Assembly: GCA_030148025.1 (NCBI GenBank)
Contig: JASBUG010000029.1
Location: forward strand, 1-64,000
DNA: 64,000 nt
Reading direction: 5' to 3'
Source of the DNA: Flavobacteriaceae bacterium
GTDB lineage: Bacteria; Bacteroidota; Bacteroidia; Flavobacteriales; Flavobacteriaceae
In this document: positions 19,566-30,600 of the stretch, in pieces
Numbering within the stretch: position 1 is the stretch's first letter
How the letters are laid out: each line of letters begins with the position of its first letter
Translations under genes and position numbers: made by a program
Notes under the pieces: model-generated
What the model was told of the DNA's origin: nothing
What the model saw: only the letters and a program-made list of their open reading frames with translations
Database searches by the model: none

Positions 19566-20891
19566 ATGGAGAGCAATAATATTTCAGTTGGATTAGACAT
19601 CGGAACCACAAAAATTGTGGCCATGATTGGTCGTAAAAATGAATACGGTAAGCTTGAAATTCTTGGTATAGGGAAATCGAAGAGTTTGGGTGTTCATAGA
19701 GGCGTGGTAAACAATATTACCCAGACGATTCAATCCATTCAGCAAGCGGTACAGGAAGCTGAAGCTGCTGCTGGAACTAAAATTGAAGGTGTAACCGTTG
19801 GTATTGCAGGACAGCATATTAGAAGCCTTCAACATAGCGATTACATTACCAGATCAAATTCTGAAGTGGTTATTGATGAGGATGACATAGATAGATTGAT
19901 AAATCAGGTTCATAAATTAGTAATGCTTCCTGGTGAAGAGATTATTCATGTGTTACCACAAGAATATAAAGTTGATGGTCAAGCCGAAATAAAAGAACCT
20001 ATAGGAATGTATGGTGGCAGATTAGAAGCCAATTTTCATGTGGTGGTAGGTCAAGTGTCTTCTATTAGAAATATTGGTCGCTGTGTTAAGAGTGCCGGAT
20101 TAGAGCTTGAAGGAATTACACTTGAGCCATTAGCGTCAGCAAATGCTGTTTTAAGTCAGGAAGAAAAAGAGGCAGGTGTAGCCTTAATTGATATAGGAGG
20201 AGGTACAACAGACTTAGCCATTTTTAGAGATGGTATTATTCGTCATACGGCTGTAATTCCATTTGGCGGAAATGTTATTACTGAAGATATTAAAGAAGGA
20301 TGCTCTATTATTGAAAAACAGGCTGAATTATTAAAAATTAAGTTTGGCTCTGCATGGCCTGGTGAAAACAAGGATAACGAGATTGTTTCTATTCCTGGGC
20401 TTCGTGGTAGAGAACCAAAAGAGATCACCTTGAAGAACTTGTCAAAAATCATCCATGCACGTGTCGTTGAAATTATTGAGCAAGTATATGTTGAGATCAA
20501 GAATTATGGACATGAAGAACAGAAGAAAAAACTAATAGCTGGTATTGTATTAACAGGAGGAGGAAGCCAGTTAAACCACTTAAAGCAATTAGTCGAATAT
20601 ATTACAGGAATGGATACCAGAATAGGTTATCCTAATGAACATTTAGCAGGCGATAGTGATGACGATGTCACAAGTCCATTATTTGCAACAGCTGTAGGAT
20701 TAGTAATGGATGGGCTAAAACGCCAGGAAAAGAAAAAATTAGAAAGTGTTACAAATGCAATAAATGAAGCAGACGAAGCACTACAAGATAACGAACAAGA
20801 ACAAACCATTGAACAACCAAAAAAGGAACGAAAATCCTTTTTAGATAAACTAACGGAACGCGTTAAAGATTTTTTAGATAACGCCGAGTAA
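19566..20891 (+). CDS. ftsA: Cell division protein FtsA
   Basis: Actin-like ATPase that tethers FtsZ to the membrane. Phosphate-1 motif GLDIGTTK is at residues 9-16, phosphate-2 ALIDIGGGTTDLA near 205, and the adenosine motif VLTGGGSQL near 325. The C-terminal tail is rich in E, Q and K and ends in a short amphipathic stretch (FLDKLTERVKDFLDNAE) that can act as membrane-targeting helix. Its 441 residues are close to other Bacteroidetes FtsA proteins. ftsZ begins 27 nt later. Confidence 0.94.
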   Translation: MESNNISVGLDIGTTKIVAMIGRKNEYGKLEILGIGKSKSLGVHRGVVNNITQTIQSIQQAVQEAEAAAGTKIEGVTVGIAGQHIRSLQHSDYITRSNSEVVIDEDDIDRLINQVHKLVMLPGEEIIHVLPQEYKVDGQAEIKEPIGMYGGRLEANFHVVVGQVSSIRNIGRCVKSAGLELEGITLEPLASANAVLSQEEKEAGVALIDIGGGTTDLAIFRDGIIRHTAVIPFGGNVITEDIKEGCSIIEKQAELLKIKFGSAWPGENKDNEIVSIPGLRGREPKEITLKNLSKIIHARVVEIIEQVYVEIKNYGHEEQKKKLIAGIVLTGGGSQLNHLKQLVEYITGMDTRIGYPNEHLAGDSDDDVTSPLFATAVGLVMDGLKRQEKKKLESVTNAINEADEALQDNEQEQTIEQPKKERKSFLDKLTERVKDFLDNAE

Positions 20892-20918
20892 ATTAACCGA
20901 ACCAGTAAAACTAATTTT

Positions 20919-22838
20919 ATGAGTAGCAACAACGACATTGGCAATATAACCTTTGATTTACCAAAAAATCAATCCAACGTCATTAAAGTAATTGGAGTAG
21001 GTGGTGGAGGAAGCAACGCCATTAACCACATGTTTCAACAAGGCATTAAAGGTGTAGATTTTGTGATCTGTAATACAGATGCACAAGCATTACACAATAG
21101 TGGTGTCCCAAATAAGATCCAGTTAGGTGTAAGTCTAACAGAAGGACTTGGTGCGGGTGCCAATCCAGAAATTGGAGAACAAGCTGCCCTAGAGAGTCTT
21201 GAAGACATTCGCCGCATGTTAGATACCAATACAAAAATGGTATTTATTACTGCAGGAATGGGTGGAGGAACAGGAACTGGAGCTGCGCCTATTATTGCTA
21301 AAATGGCTAAAGAAATGGACATTCTTACTGTGGGTATTGTAACGATGCCATTTCAGTTTGAAGGGAAAATAAGAAACGAACAAGCCCAAAAAGGTGTGGA
21401 GACATTACGATCTCATGTGGATTCTTTGGTGGTTATTAATAACAATAAGTTACGAGAGGTATATGGTAACTTAGGGTTTAAAGCTGGCTTCTCTAAAGCA
21501 GACGAAGTACTTTCGACAGCCTCTAGAGGAATTGCAGAAGTAATAACACATCACTATACGCAAAATATAGATTTACGTGATGCCAAAACCGTTTTAAGTA
21601 ATAGTGGTACAGCAATTATGGGGTCGTCAACGGCAGCAGGACCAAGTCGTGCACAAGAAGCTATTATGAAAGCTTTAGATTCACCATTGCTTAACGATAA
21701 TAAAATTACTGGAGCTAAAAACGTACTGTTGCTTATCGTTTCAGGTTCTCAGGAAATTACTATTGATGAGATAGGTGAGATTAACGATCATATTCAAGCC
21801 GAAGCTGGTTACGGTGCGAATATTATTATGGGTGTTGGTGAAGATGATGCTTTAGAAGAAGCTATCTCTGTTACAATCATTGCTACTGGTTTTAACGCAG
21901 AACAACAAAACGAAATTTCTAATACCGAAGCTAAAAAGGTCATTCACTCTTTAGAAGAAGAGCAAGCGATGGAACAGGATCTTACAACAGATAGAGAGCC
22001 TGCTATTATTACGCCAGATATTATTTTAGAGAAGAAAGAAGAAAAAGTGATTCATACATTAATAGATGATGAAGAGGATATTGAAGAAGAGTATTCTTCA
22101 ATGGATTTAGTTGCCACTACAGAGATCATCAAAAATATTGATGTTGTTTATGATGAGGTGCTGGCGAATATTACAGAAACAGATTTTATAATCAATGAAG
22201 TAATTCAGGAAGAAACTATTGAAGAGCCTGAAGTAAAGGAAGAACAAACAATGCTAACGTTTGATTTACCTTTAACAACGCCTGAGCCAAATGAAACAAT
22301 AGAAGAACCTATAGTAGAAGAGAAAGTAACATTCGAACTTGATGATGATGTTAAGGATATTTCTGTAAATGATTATATAGAATTGATTCCAGTAACTGAA
22401 GCCAATGAAGAGGGCGAAACACGTTATGCGCTGGATGATTACATTGTGTTGGAGTCTACAATGAACGAAAAAGAACAGAAAAAGGAATTAGTGCTTGATA
22501 TAGAGGAAGATATAGTGTTCGAAAAGAAGGTTGTAGAAGATACAGTTACCGAAGAACCAATTGAAGAATTAGATCCAATTAATAGCCCAATTTCTGAATT
22601 ATTGAAAGAAAGAGCTAACGAACGTCGTAGAAAGATGAAAGAGTTTAACTATAAATTCAATAATGCAAAAATTGATGATATAGAAAAAGAACCAGCCTAT
22701 AAGCGCCAAGGTGTTAATCTGGAAGAAACAGAACATTCATCTGAAAATAACGCCTCTAGAATGTCGGTAGGATTAGATGATAATGACGATATTCAACTAA
22801 GGAATAACAACTCGTTTTTACACGATAATGTAGATTAA
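20919..22838 (+). CDS. ftsZ: Cell division protein FtsZ with long acidic C-terminal extension
   Basis: Tubulin-like GTPase that forms the Z ring. The GTPase domain covers about residues 20-330, with the tubulin signature GGGTGTG near 115-121 and the synergy loop around residues 215-225 (DLRDAKTVLSNSGTAIMG region). The remaining 300 or so residues form an extension very rich in Glu and Asp, ending in a basic stretch (ERRRKMKEFNYKFNNAK) and a short tail. At 639 residues it is well above the roughly 380 of E. coli. It is the last gene of the cluster, followed by a strong terminator. Confidence 0.95.
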   Translation: MSSNNDIGNITFDLPKNQSNVIKVIGVGGGGSNAINHMFQQGIKGVDFVICNTDAQALHNSGVPNKIQLGVSLTEGLGAGANPEIGEQAALESLEDIRRMLDTNTKMVFITAGMGGGTGTGAAPIIAKMAKEMDILTVGIVTMPFQFEGKIRNEQAQKGVETLRSHVDSLVVINNNKLREVYGNLGFKAGFSKADEVLSTASRGIAEVITHHYTQNIDLRDAKTVLSNSGTAIMGSSTAAGPSRAQEAIMKALDSPLLNDNKITGAKNVLLLIVSGSQEITIDEIGEINDHIQAEAGYGANIIMGVGEDDALEEAISVTIIATGFNAEQQNEISNTEAKKVIHSLEEEQAMEQDLTTDREPAIITPDIILEKKEEKVIHTLIDDEEDIEEEYSSMDLVATTEIIKNIDVVYDEVLANITETDFIINEVIQEETIEEPEVKEEQTMLTFDLPLTTPEPNETIEEPIVEEKVTFELDDDVKDISVNDYIELIPVTEANEEGETRYALDDYIVLESTMNEKEQKKELVLDIEEDIVFEKKVVEDTVTEEPIEELDPINSPISELLKERANERRRKMKEFNYKFNNAKIDDIEKEPAYKRQGVNLEETEHSSENNASRMSVGLDDNDDIQLRNNNSFLHDNVD

Positions 22839-22877
22839 ATTAATTAATAGCACACCATAAATGGTGCTTAAAGTTAA

Positions 22878-22914
22878 CCCGAAGTATTCCCTCATTACTT
22901 CGGGTTTTGTTTTT
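22878..22914 (+). terminator. Terminator of the dcw cluster
   Basis: CCCGAAGTA (22878-22886) pairs perfectly with TACTTCGGG (22896-22904) around a 9-nt loop, followed by TTTTGTTTTT. It is placed 40 nt after the ftsZ stop and is a clear rho-independent terminator. Confidence 0.9.
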
Positions 22915-22931
22915 AAATACTTTATGCTTTA

Positions 22932-22963
22932 TTGTTTATGCAACAATCTATTTTTTATCTTCG
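22932..22963 (+). promoter_or_regulatory. Candidate promoter of the yqeY-like gene
   Basis: TTG at 22932-22934 and TATCTTCG at 22956-22963 (one base off TAnnTTTG) are separated by 21 nt, a spacing accepted for Bacteroidetes sigma-A promoters. The -7 box ends 25 nt before the ATG. Confidence 0.4.
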
Positions 22964-22988
22964 CAATTCAATATTTAATCGCTAGAAT

Positions 22989-23441
22989 ATGAGTTTACAA
23001 GAAGGAATAATGGCTGCAATGAAAACAGCTATGAAAGCTAAAGATCAAACAGCTTTAACAGCTTTACGAGCAGTAAAATCTGCCATTTTGTTGGCAAAAA
23101 CAGAAAGTGGAGCAGGGACAGAGTTAACCGAAGAACAAGAACTAAAGATCCTTCAAAAACAAGTAAAACAACGTAGGGATAGTGCGGCAGTTTTTAAAGA
23201 GCAGGGACGAGATGATCTCGCGGCACCAGAATTAGCAGAAGCAGAAGTTATCTCTCAGTTTTTACCTGAAGCGATGAGTGAAGAAGAAGTTGAAAAAATA
23301 GTTGTTTCAACCATAGAGACTTTGGGAGCAAGCGGTATGAAAGATATGGGAAAAGTAATGGGCGTAGTGAGTAAAGAATTAGCTGGAAAAGCCGATGGTA
23401 AAACTATTTCTACAATAGTAAAGGCTAAGTTAATGGCTTAA
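22989..23441 (+). CDS. GatB/YqeY domain protein
   Basis: A 150-residue cytoplasmic protein of the YqeY family, related to the tail domain of the GatB subunit of Glu-tRNA amidotransferase. Its precise role is unresolved. Typical stretches are MKAKDQTALTALRAVKSAI near the N-terminus, LKILQKQVKQRRDSA, and the C-terminal MGKVMGVVSKELAGKADGK. The length is normal for stand-alone YqeY. It stands alone between the ftsZ terminator and a tRNA-Arg gene only 5 nt downstream, so they may share a transcript. Confidence 0.9.
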   Translation: MSLQEGIMAAMKTAMKAKDQTALTALRAVKSAILLAKTESGAGTELTEEQELKILQKQVKQRRDSAAVFKEQGRDDLAAPELAEAEVISQFLPEAMSEEEVEKIVVSTIETLGASGMKDMGKVMGVVSKELAGKADGKTISTIVKAKLMA

Positions 23442-23446
23442 AAACA

Positions 23447-23520
23447 GGCCACGTAGCTCAGCTGAATAGAGCACTGGATTTCGGCTCCAGCGGTCGGGGG
23501 TTTGAATCCCTCCGTGGTCA
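23447..23520 (+). tRNA. tRNA-Arg (anticodon UCG)
   Basis: A complete cloverleaf of 74 nt. The acceptor stem GGCCACG pairs with CGTGGTC with one G-U pair. The D arm carries AGCTCAGCTGAATAGAGC, and the anticodon stem CTGGA/TCCAG encloses the loop TTTCGGC, so the anticodon is TCG and reads CGA codons. The T loop is TTTGAAT on a GGGGG/CCCTC stem. The discriminator base is A, and CCA is not encoded. Confidence 0.93.
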
Positions 23521-23547
23521 CTAAAATAATTTCAATTTAATTCATTA

Positions 23548-23580
23548 CCCCACAGTTTGTTGGAACTGTGGGGTTTTTTG
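23548..23580 (+). terminator. Terminator after tRNA-Arg
   Basis: CCCCACAGTT (23548-23557) and AACTGTGGGG (23564-23573) form a perfect 10-bp stem with a 6-nt loop, followed directly by TTTTTTG. It is a strong intrinsic terminator 27 nt after the tRNA. Confidence 0.92.
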
Positions 23581-24058
23581 TTTTCAGTTAAATTCGAAAT
23601 AATTCATTTGATGTTATTTTTTATTCCGTCATAGCGTAGCAAGAACTCTTTTAACAAAAAGAAATATAAGAAGTCATTTTATCATTTTTGAAACTTTTGA
23701 AATACTAGAAGATTAAATTTTTGAGTGTTAGAAGTTTTAAACTAATGCATGCATTGCTATTCATTGACTATTTAAAAATTCGTAGACTGAATTGAAAAAG
23801 ATTGAGCTCAAAAATCAGTCTGTAAATATGTAAACAGCTGTTTTTGAGTTAAGTAGTGTTTTTTTGGGCGTTTTCACCTTAGTAAAACTAAGTGAAAAGC
23901 CTTAGTAAAGTGGTCTTTTTTAATTACTTTAAGTATGGTTTTTAGCTTACCAATCTTAAGCTAAAATCGTACTATTTATAAGTTATTCCCTTAGCTGTTT
24001 CTCTCAAGTTGTTTGTAGGTTTAGGTGTTAATTTAAATCCTATTTTAAAACTCAAAAC
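23581..24058. other. 478-nt non-coding leader region before the RHS genes
   Basis: No gene is visible. It contains two inverted repeats: TTTTCACCTTAG facing CTAAGTGAAAA with one bulged base (23871-23897), and TTTAGCTTA facing TAAGCTAAA (23941-23965, perfect 9-bp arms, 7-nt loop). Neither is followed by a T-run. They may be regulatory elements of the downstream RHS transcript. Confidence 0.5.
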
Positions 24059-27000
24059 ATGAAAGCACCAACCATTAAAAAATTAGTATTACTAATTTTT
24101 ACAGCAACGATATCGTCGATATCATTTGGACAAATTTATGATGATTCATTTAATCTCACTGCTGAATCTATTCGTTTAGCGCCAGTTCCAAATTCGCCAG
24201 AAGCACAAGCATTTACTAAATATGGAAATACTCCAGTGAATTTATATACTGGATCGCCAAACATTTCAATACCTATTTATACTTATAAAGGTAGGGAAAT
24301 AGATTTACCAATAAGTTTGACATATGATGCTTCAGGTATTAAAGTAGAACAACTGGCAAACCAAGTGGGATTAGGATGGAATTTAAATGTTGGTGGTCGT
24401 ATTTCAAGAATAGTTAATGGAATGCCAGATGATTTTCATTTGTCTAGCCATACTTACGGACCTTATAAATCACTTTGGGATACCGAAGTTAATAGTGGTA
24501 TTATAGCTTATGATGATATTTCTTCTAATCCGTCTTTTAATACTCAGGCTGAACTTATAGATTACATGTATTTCTTAAAGAAAACAGATGAAGGAGAGTA
24601 CGATACACAACCCGATTATTTTAGTTTCAATGCTCTTGGGAATAGCGATATGTTTACGATTGATGTGGTCTCAAAAACTCCTAAGTCCTTAGATAATTCA
24701 CGTTTAAAAGTCTCTATCACTAAGGCGTTTGGTGGTGCAAATACGCCAATTACCAAATGGGTTGTTACTACAGATGATGGTACCAAATATACCTTTGAAG
24801 AAGAAGAGGTGACAAAAGACACAAATTTAAATGATATAGGTGAATTTAGTGTTTTTGGTATGAAGAAAGAATATAACTCTTCCTGGTTACTAAGTAAGAT
24901 AGAGTCTGCAAACAATAAAGATGTTTACGAATTTACCTATACACCTTATGGTTCAGATAATAGAGTAGCAAATAATGTAATAGGTGTTACAAATATTATT
25001 TCTGTTCAAAATGGTGCTCCACAGCAAACACCAACGCCAACCAATTTGATGGGATATAGTAATACGGAATATGTTATTGATCAAAAAATACTGAGTAAAA
25101 TTACGCATAACGGAAAAGTAATCGTTGATGTTGATTTATTGGCAAACCGTTGGGATATGAATGCCAATGCATCTGCAATAGAAAAAATAAACATCTATGA
25201 TAATCACAATACCACAACCAATGTAAAAGATCTGCATAAGTCTTATACATTCAATTACGATTATTTTAGAACCTCCAATGCTCCTGTGCCACCGTATAAT
25301 TCTGGTAATGCGCCAAACCCAATTTTGTTGAGGTTAATGTTGGAGAGTCTTGATGTAAATGATAAGAATAATAACCAAATTAAATCATATACATTCGATT
25401 ATGAAACGCCATATGCAATGCCACCAACCTCTTCGTTGGCACAAGATTATTATGGGTATTACAATGGAGCAACTCTTAACACGGTACTTTATCCTACATA
25501 CAGCCATCCATATGTGCCAAATAACGGGGCAAACAGATCGTCCAATTTTAGTTTTTCAAAAAGAGGCACCTTAAAAAAAATAACCTACCCTACAGGAGGA
25601 TACACCAATTTTGAATACGAACCTAATTACGAAAAAGAAATTACTGGAAGCACTACCACTTGGCAAAATGTTGCTTCGGTATCGATGGTAAATCCAAGTC
25701 TTCCAGCATACAATTTAAATGCTTGTAATGCCATTTTTCCGTTTCCAACTGGCCAAGTTACTCCAGCCACATTGTTTGATACTTTCGAGGTTACCAGTAA
25801 TCAAACCGATTATAAAATTATCTATGATCAATCAGGAAGTTTAGGAAAAAACTTTACTGTAGAAAAAGTAGTGAGTATTGTAAAAATAGCTAGCCCTACT
25901 GCAACCTTGTCATGGACAGATATTTACGATAATAACTGTAATGTTAAAGCTGGTGTAGATGTGGTTTGGAATAGTCTAAGCCTAATAAGCGGTGGGATGA
26001 CACCAGTTTATCCTTATACTACAACAATAACTCTGGACTCAGGACATTACCAAGTTATTTTGGCAAACCCATCATCAAATTTTACCAACTCTGTAGATGT
26101 AGAAAAAGGTACAATTGTAAATACCTATACCTATAATGAAAAAGCAGGAATTCGCATAAAATCTATTAAAGATTATAGTGATGCTTCAACTTTAACATTA
26201 CATAAATCATACGAGTATCCTAGTGGTACTGTTATTTCAGAACCAAGGCATACCTATACCTCAACTCAGTTTTCACTTGATAGTGGTGGCTTACCAGTTC
26301 AATCTACCATATTACATAGGTTGTCGTATGCTGGAGGAACCGATAAACCCCATATTGGTTATAGTTCGGTTGTTGAAACTACTATCGATGCTAATGGAAA
26401 TACCAATGGAAAAACAATTCATGAATTCAATACCACCAATAGTACAAACTATAAATCTGGCATCTATACCTATTATATTAATGGTAAAGAAACGGCAAAA
26501 CAATATGGAGTGTCTTATGAGTTAGGAAAATCTAAAGGCAAAACCATCTATGATAAAAACGATATTGTAGTTGCTAGCTCTACAAATGCATATTACGACA
26601 AAGAATATTATAACAACACTGGTATTTATTTGCATGTAGATGAGAGTAAAAGTGACCTTTGGCCAATACCTCATTTAAGTCCCACAGGAAAGTGGAAAAT
26701 TTCTTATATACCATATGACAAAGGAAGTAATCTTTATAGTCCATCATTAAACATAGGCTCTATGTCTGGAGGTGTACAGTTGCATAGACCAAGTGAATGT
26801 GTAGACACACAAATTTGGAATAATATTAATGATGCTCATGAATTATGTTGGCCAAATGTTGGTAGATTATTAAAGCAAACCTCGAAAGCATGGGGGAAAT
26901 TTGGAGCTATTACAAATGCATCTTCAAAACAATATTATAATGCTGCTGCCGATATTGTTGAACAGATTACATCATATACCTATTACGATGAAGACTTGGT

Positions 27001-27682
27001 AACTTACCCAATTCCAAATAAACCTGCAGTTATTTTACCTGCCAATTTTTTATTAAAAGACACACAAACCACAAATAGTAAAGGAGAAACATTAAAGCAG
27101 GAGTTCTTATATGCTGATCATCTATCTACTACTGGAGCAGGATCTTTAAAGTCTAAAAACATGGTTGCGATTCCATTAGAAACAAAAGTGTATAAAGGAA
27201 CTAGCTTAATGTCTTATAAAAAAACGCATTATAGCGGCACACTTCCTTCTAAAATTCAAACGGCTAAAGGCACTGCAGCTTTAGAAGACAGATTGCTTTA
27301 CGAGCGTTTTGAAGCTGGAAATTTAGTTCAGGTAAAACAAGTTAATGGAGCGTCTACAGCTTATATATGGGGCTATGACAATCGCTATGTTATTGCAAAA
27401 ATAGAAAATGCTACGTATGCACAAATAGAAAGCTTGAGTGCCTTTGGGAATGGGTTTACTATTACTGAGAATCTTACAACAACCCAAGAAACACAACTTA
27501 GAGCTTTATCGAACACACTAGTTACTACCTATATATACGATCCTATGGTTGGTGTAACGAGTACTAAAGATCCAAGAGGTAATATTACAACCTTCGAGTA
27601 TGATGATTTTCATAGGCTCAAGCAGGTAAAAGATAAGGACGGAAATATCCTAAGTAAAAACGAATACAACTACGCTAACTAA
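24059..27682 (+). CDS. Secreted RHS/YD-repeat protein without core
   Basis: A large exported protein of 1207 residues with a signal peptide of about 25 residues (ending SSISFGQ). The N-terminal part (about 50-130) has the pattern NLYTGSPNISIPIYTYKG, then LSYD-like LTYDASGIKVEQ and GLGWNLNVGG, which begins many Bacteroidetes RHS-type proteins. The C-terminus is YD-repeat-like, ending DPRGNITTFEYDDFHRLKQVKDKDGN. It lacks the conserved RHS core and a variable tip. The next RHS gene starts 13 nt after its stop, so the two are made together and probably form one surface or secreted shell. The function is inferred from RHS/Tc biology. Confidence 0.8.
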   Translation: MKAPTIKKLVLLIFTATISSISFGQIYDDSFNLTAESIRLAPVPNSPEAQAFTKYGNTPVNLYTGSPNISIPIYTYKGREIDLPISLTYDASGIKVEQLANQVGLGWNLNVGGRISRIVNGMPDDFHLSSHTYGPYKSLWDTEVNSGIIAYDDISSNPSFNTQAELIDYMYFLKKTDEGEYDTQPDYFSFNALGNSDMFTIDVVSKTPKSLDNSRLKVSITKAFGGANTPITKWVVTTDDGTKYTFEEEEVTKDTNLNDIGEFSVFGMKKEYNSSWLLSKIESANNKDVYEFTYTPYGSDNRVANNVIGVTNIISVQNGAPQQTPTPTNLMGYSNTEYVIDQKILSKITHNGKVIVDVDLLANRWDMNANASAIEKINIYDNHNTTTNVKDLHKSYTFNYDYFRTSNAPVPPYNSGNAPNPILLRLMLESLDVNDKNNNQIKSYTFDYETPYAMPPTSSLAQDYYGYYNGATLNTVLYPTYSHPYVPNNGANRSSNFSFSKRGTLKKITYPTGGYTNFEYEPNYEKEITGSTTTWQNVASVSMVNPSLPAYNLNACNAIFPFPTGQVTPATLFDTFEVTSNQTDYKIIYDQSGSLGKNFTVEKVVSIVKIASPTATLSWTDIYDNNCNVKAGVDVVWNSLSLISGGMTPVYPYTTTITLDSGHYQVILANPSSNFTNSVDVEKGTIVNTYTYNEKAGIRIKSIKDYSDASTLTLHKSYEYPSGTVISEPRHTYTSTQFSLDSGGLPVQSTILHRLSYAGGTDKPHIGYSSVVETTIDANGNTNGKTIHEFNTTNSTNYKSGIYTYYINGKETAKQYGVSYELGKSKGKTIYDKNDIVVASSTNAYYDKEYYNNTGIYLHVDESKSDLWPIPHLSPTGKWKISYIPYDKGSNLYSPSLNIGSMSGGVQLHRPSECVDTQIWNNINDAHELCWPNVGRLLKQTSKAWGKFGAITNASSKQYYNAAADIVEQITSYTYYDEDLVTYPIPNKPAVILPANFLLKDTQTTNSKGETLKQEFLYADHLSTTGAGSLKSKNMVAIPLETKVYKGTSLMSYKKTHYSGTLPSKIQTAKGTAALEDRLLYERFEAGNLVQVKQVNGASTAYIWGYDNRYVIAKIENATYAQIESLSAFGNGFTITENLTTTQETQLRALSNTLVTTYIYDPMVGVTSTKDPRGNITTFEYDDFHRLKQVKDKDGNILSKNEYNYAN

Positions 27683-27695
27683 ATCTATAAGAATC

Positions 27696-30600
27696 ATGAA
27701 AACTATTTTATATACTATCATCTTAATGTTTTTTGTGACTTTTACAGTTGCAGCACAAACAACAACCAAAAATTATGTCAAGACCACGACCTATCAGGTA
27801 GGAAGTTCAACAGGTAGTGTAGCTAACAATGAAAAAGTAGAAACTATATCCTATTATGATGGGCTGGGGCGCCCAGAACAATCTAGAGTTAAACACGGTG
27901 GTGGTTCATCACTTAGTCATAATGTTATAGATTGGAAAAATAATTGGGTACTGGGCACAGGTACAATACCTTTTTTTAATAATAATGGTAGTCCGGAAGA
28001 AAACAATCGCATTTTAGGGGTCAATCCGCATGGTGATTCAGCTATGCTTTGGGAGTGTGTTAATGATAGTGGAAATAATGGCGATGGCGGATGGAATACA
28101 GATTATATTTCTGTAGACAATACAAAAAGTTACAGATATACAGTTTGGGTAAAACGAACAGGATCAAATAATGGTACAACATATCATGGCACTCAAAATG
28201 TAAACAATTTAGATGGAACAGCGAATAGTAATCCTTATTTTTGGACTGGTGACCTTCCTCAACTTAACCAATGGTATTTATTAGTTGGGGTAATTCATTC
28301 CAGTGGATATACCGGAAATTATTCAGGTGTTTCTGGAGTTTATGATATCAATGGAAACAAGGTTATTAGTGGAACAGAATTTAAGTGGGCAAATACTACA
28401 ACCACTTCTAGATTTAGAAGTTATTTATACTATGCCACCGACACAAGTGTAAGACAATATTTCTACAACCCTATAGTACAAATCCTAGACGGCAACGAAT
28501 CTAGTATACTTGATATTATCGATGAAAAATATGGTAACGATATTGTAACGCCTGTTGTGTACGATAGATTTGGAAGACAACCCAAACAATATTTGCCTTA
28601 TGCCGATAGTGGTACTAGTAATTTAAACTATACAGCTACATCTGGCTTACTAACAACTATAGAGAACTATTATAAAAACAATTTTCCAGACGATATTGAT
28701 GCGATAAATCCTAACCCATTCTCAGAAAGTGTATATGATGATTCACCACTTAATAGAGTAAAGCAGCAAGGAGCACCTGGAGAAGATTGGGCTATAGGGA
28801 ACGGACATGAAATACAGTTTGAATATGGAACAAATACCAACGAAGTAAAGCTCTTTGACGTAAGCTTAAGTTTTGCTGACGACACCTATACACCTACGTT
28901 AAGTCTAAATGGTACCTATGCAGCGAATACCCTTACAAAGACTATTACTAAAAACGAAAACTGGACAAGTGGGAATAACAATACCATACATGAGTATAAA
29001 AATAAGGCTGGACAAGTGGTGTTAAAGCGTAATTATGCTAATGTAGGAGGTGTGCCAACACCGCATGACACTTATTATGTGTATGATGATTATGGTAATC
29101 TAACCTATGTGCTGCCACCAAAAATGAACGCTAGTACAGTGGCAATAAGTACGATCAATAGTCAATTAAACGATCTTGGCTACCAATACAAATACGATAG
29201 TCGCAACAGGTTGGTTGAAAAGAAAATACCTGGAAAAGGCTGGGAAAATATTGTATATAACAAACTGGACCAACCCATTATGACCCAAGATGCCAATTTA
29301 AATGCACAAAACATGTGGTTATTTACCAAGTACGATCAATTTGGGAGGGTAGCTTATACGGGAGAAATGAGTTTAAATATTTCCAGAACCAGTTTACAAT
29401 CTACTGTCGATGGAGTAAGTAGTAACTATGTTACTAGAGTAGATCCTTCCATAACAATTGATGCTACTACCATTTACTACACTAATACGGCTTATCCTAC
29501 TGCCAACATAACAGACATTCATACTATAAATTATTACGATAGTTATGTTGATCTACCATCTGGTTTAGGTAGTACAGCTACAACATATTATGGGTTAAGT
29601 TCAAGTACAGATACAAAAAGCTTACCAACAGTAAGTAAAACCAGAGTGTTAGGTACATCAAACTGGATTACAGCAGTAAATTATTATGATGCTAAGGGGC
29701 AACCTATATATGTCTATAGTAAAAATGATTATTTAAGCACTACAGATATTGTAGAAAGCAAGTACAATTTTACGGGGCAGCCCACAGAAATTAAAACAAG
29801 ACATACCAAAGCAGGAGTAACCATTACCACGCTCGAAAAATTCTATTACGATCATGGAGGTCGATTAATAAAACAAACCCATAAAATAAACAGCAATCCA
29901 GAAGAGGTAATAGTAGAGAATCATTACGATGCCTTAGGACAGCTTATATATAAAGAAGTAGGAAATACTAGTGCTAACCCATTACAAACGGTAGATTATA
30001 AGTACAATATAAGAGGCTGGCTAAAACAAATTAACAACCCAGTTAATTTAGGCAATGATTTGTTTGGTTTTAAAATAAATTACAATACACATGATCATGG
30101 TGGTACAAAGTTGTATAATGGCAACATAGCCGAAACTGTATGGAAAACTGGTAATACAGATAATAGTTTAAAATGGTACAAATACTCGTATGATGCTCTT
30201 AATAGAATTAGTAGTGCTACTGATAATACTAATCGATATAATTTGAGTAATATAACTTACGATAAGAATGGAAATATACTTAGTTTAACTCGTAAGGGGC
30301 ATATTGTAGATAACCCTATTTCTACAAATAGTTCTCATTTTGGAACTATGGATATACTAACATACCATTATGATGGCGGTAGTAATAGATTACGAAAAGT
30401 AATAGATGCAGCTGCTGTAGATAAATATGGATTTAAAGATGATGCAGTTAATACAGCTTCTGATTCTACTAACGATTATTATTACGATGATAATGGAAAT
30501 ATGTTATCAGACACTAATAAAGGTGTAGGCGTTTCATCTCATATTAGTTATAACCATTTAAATTTACCTACCAATGTACCTGTAGGTAGTGAAAATATTT

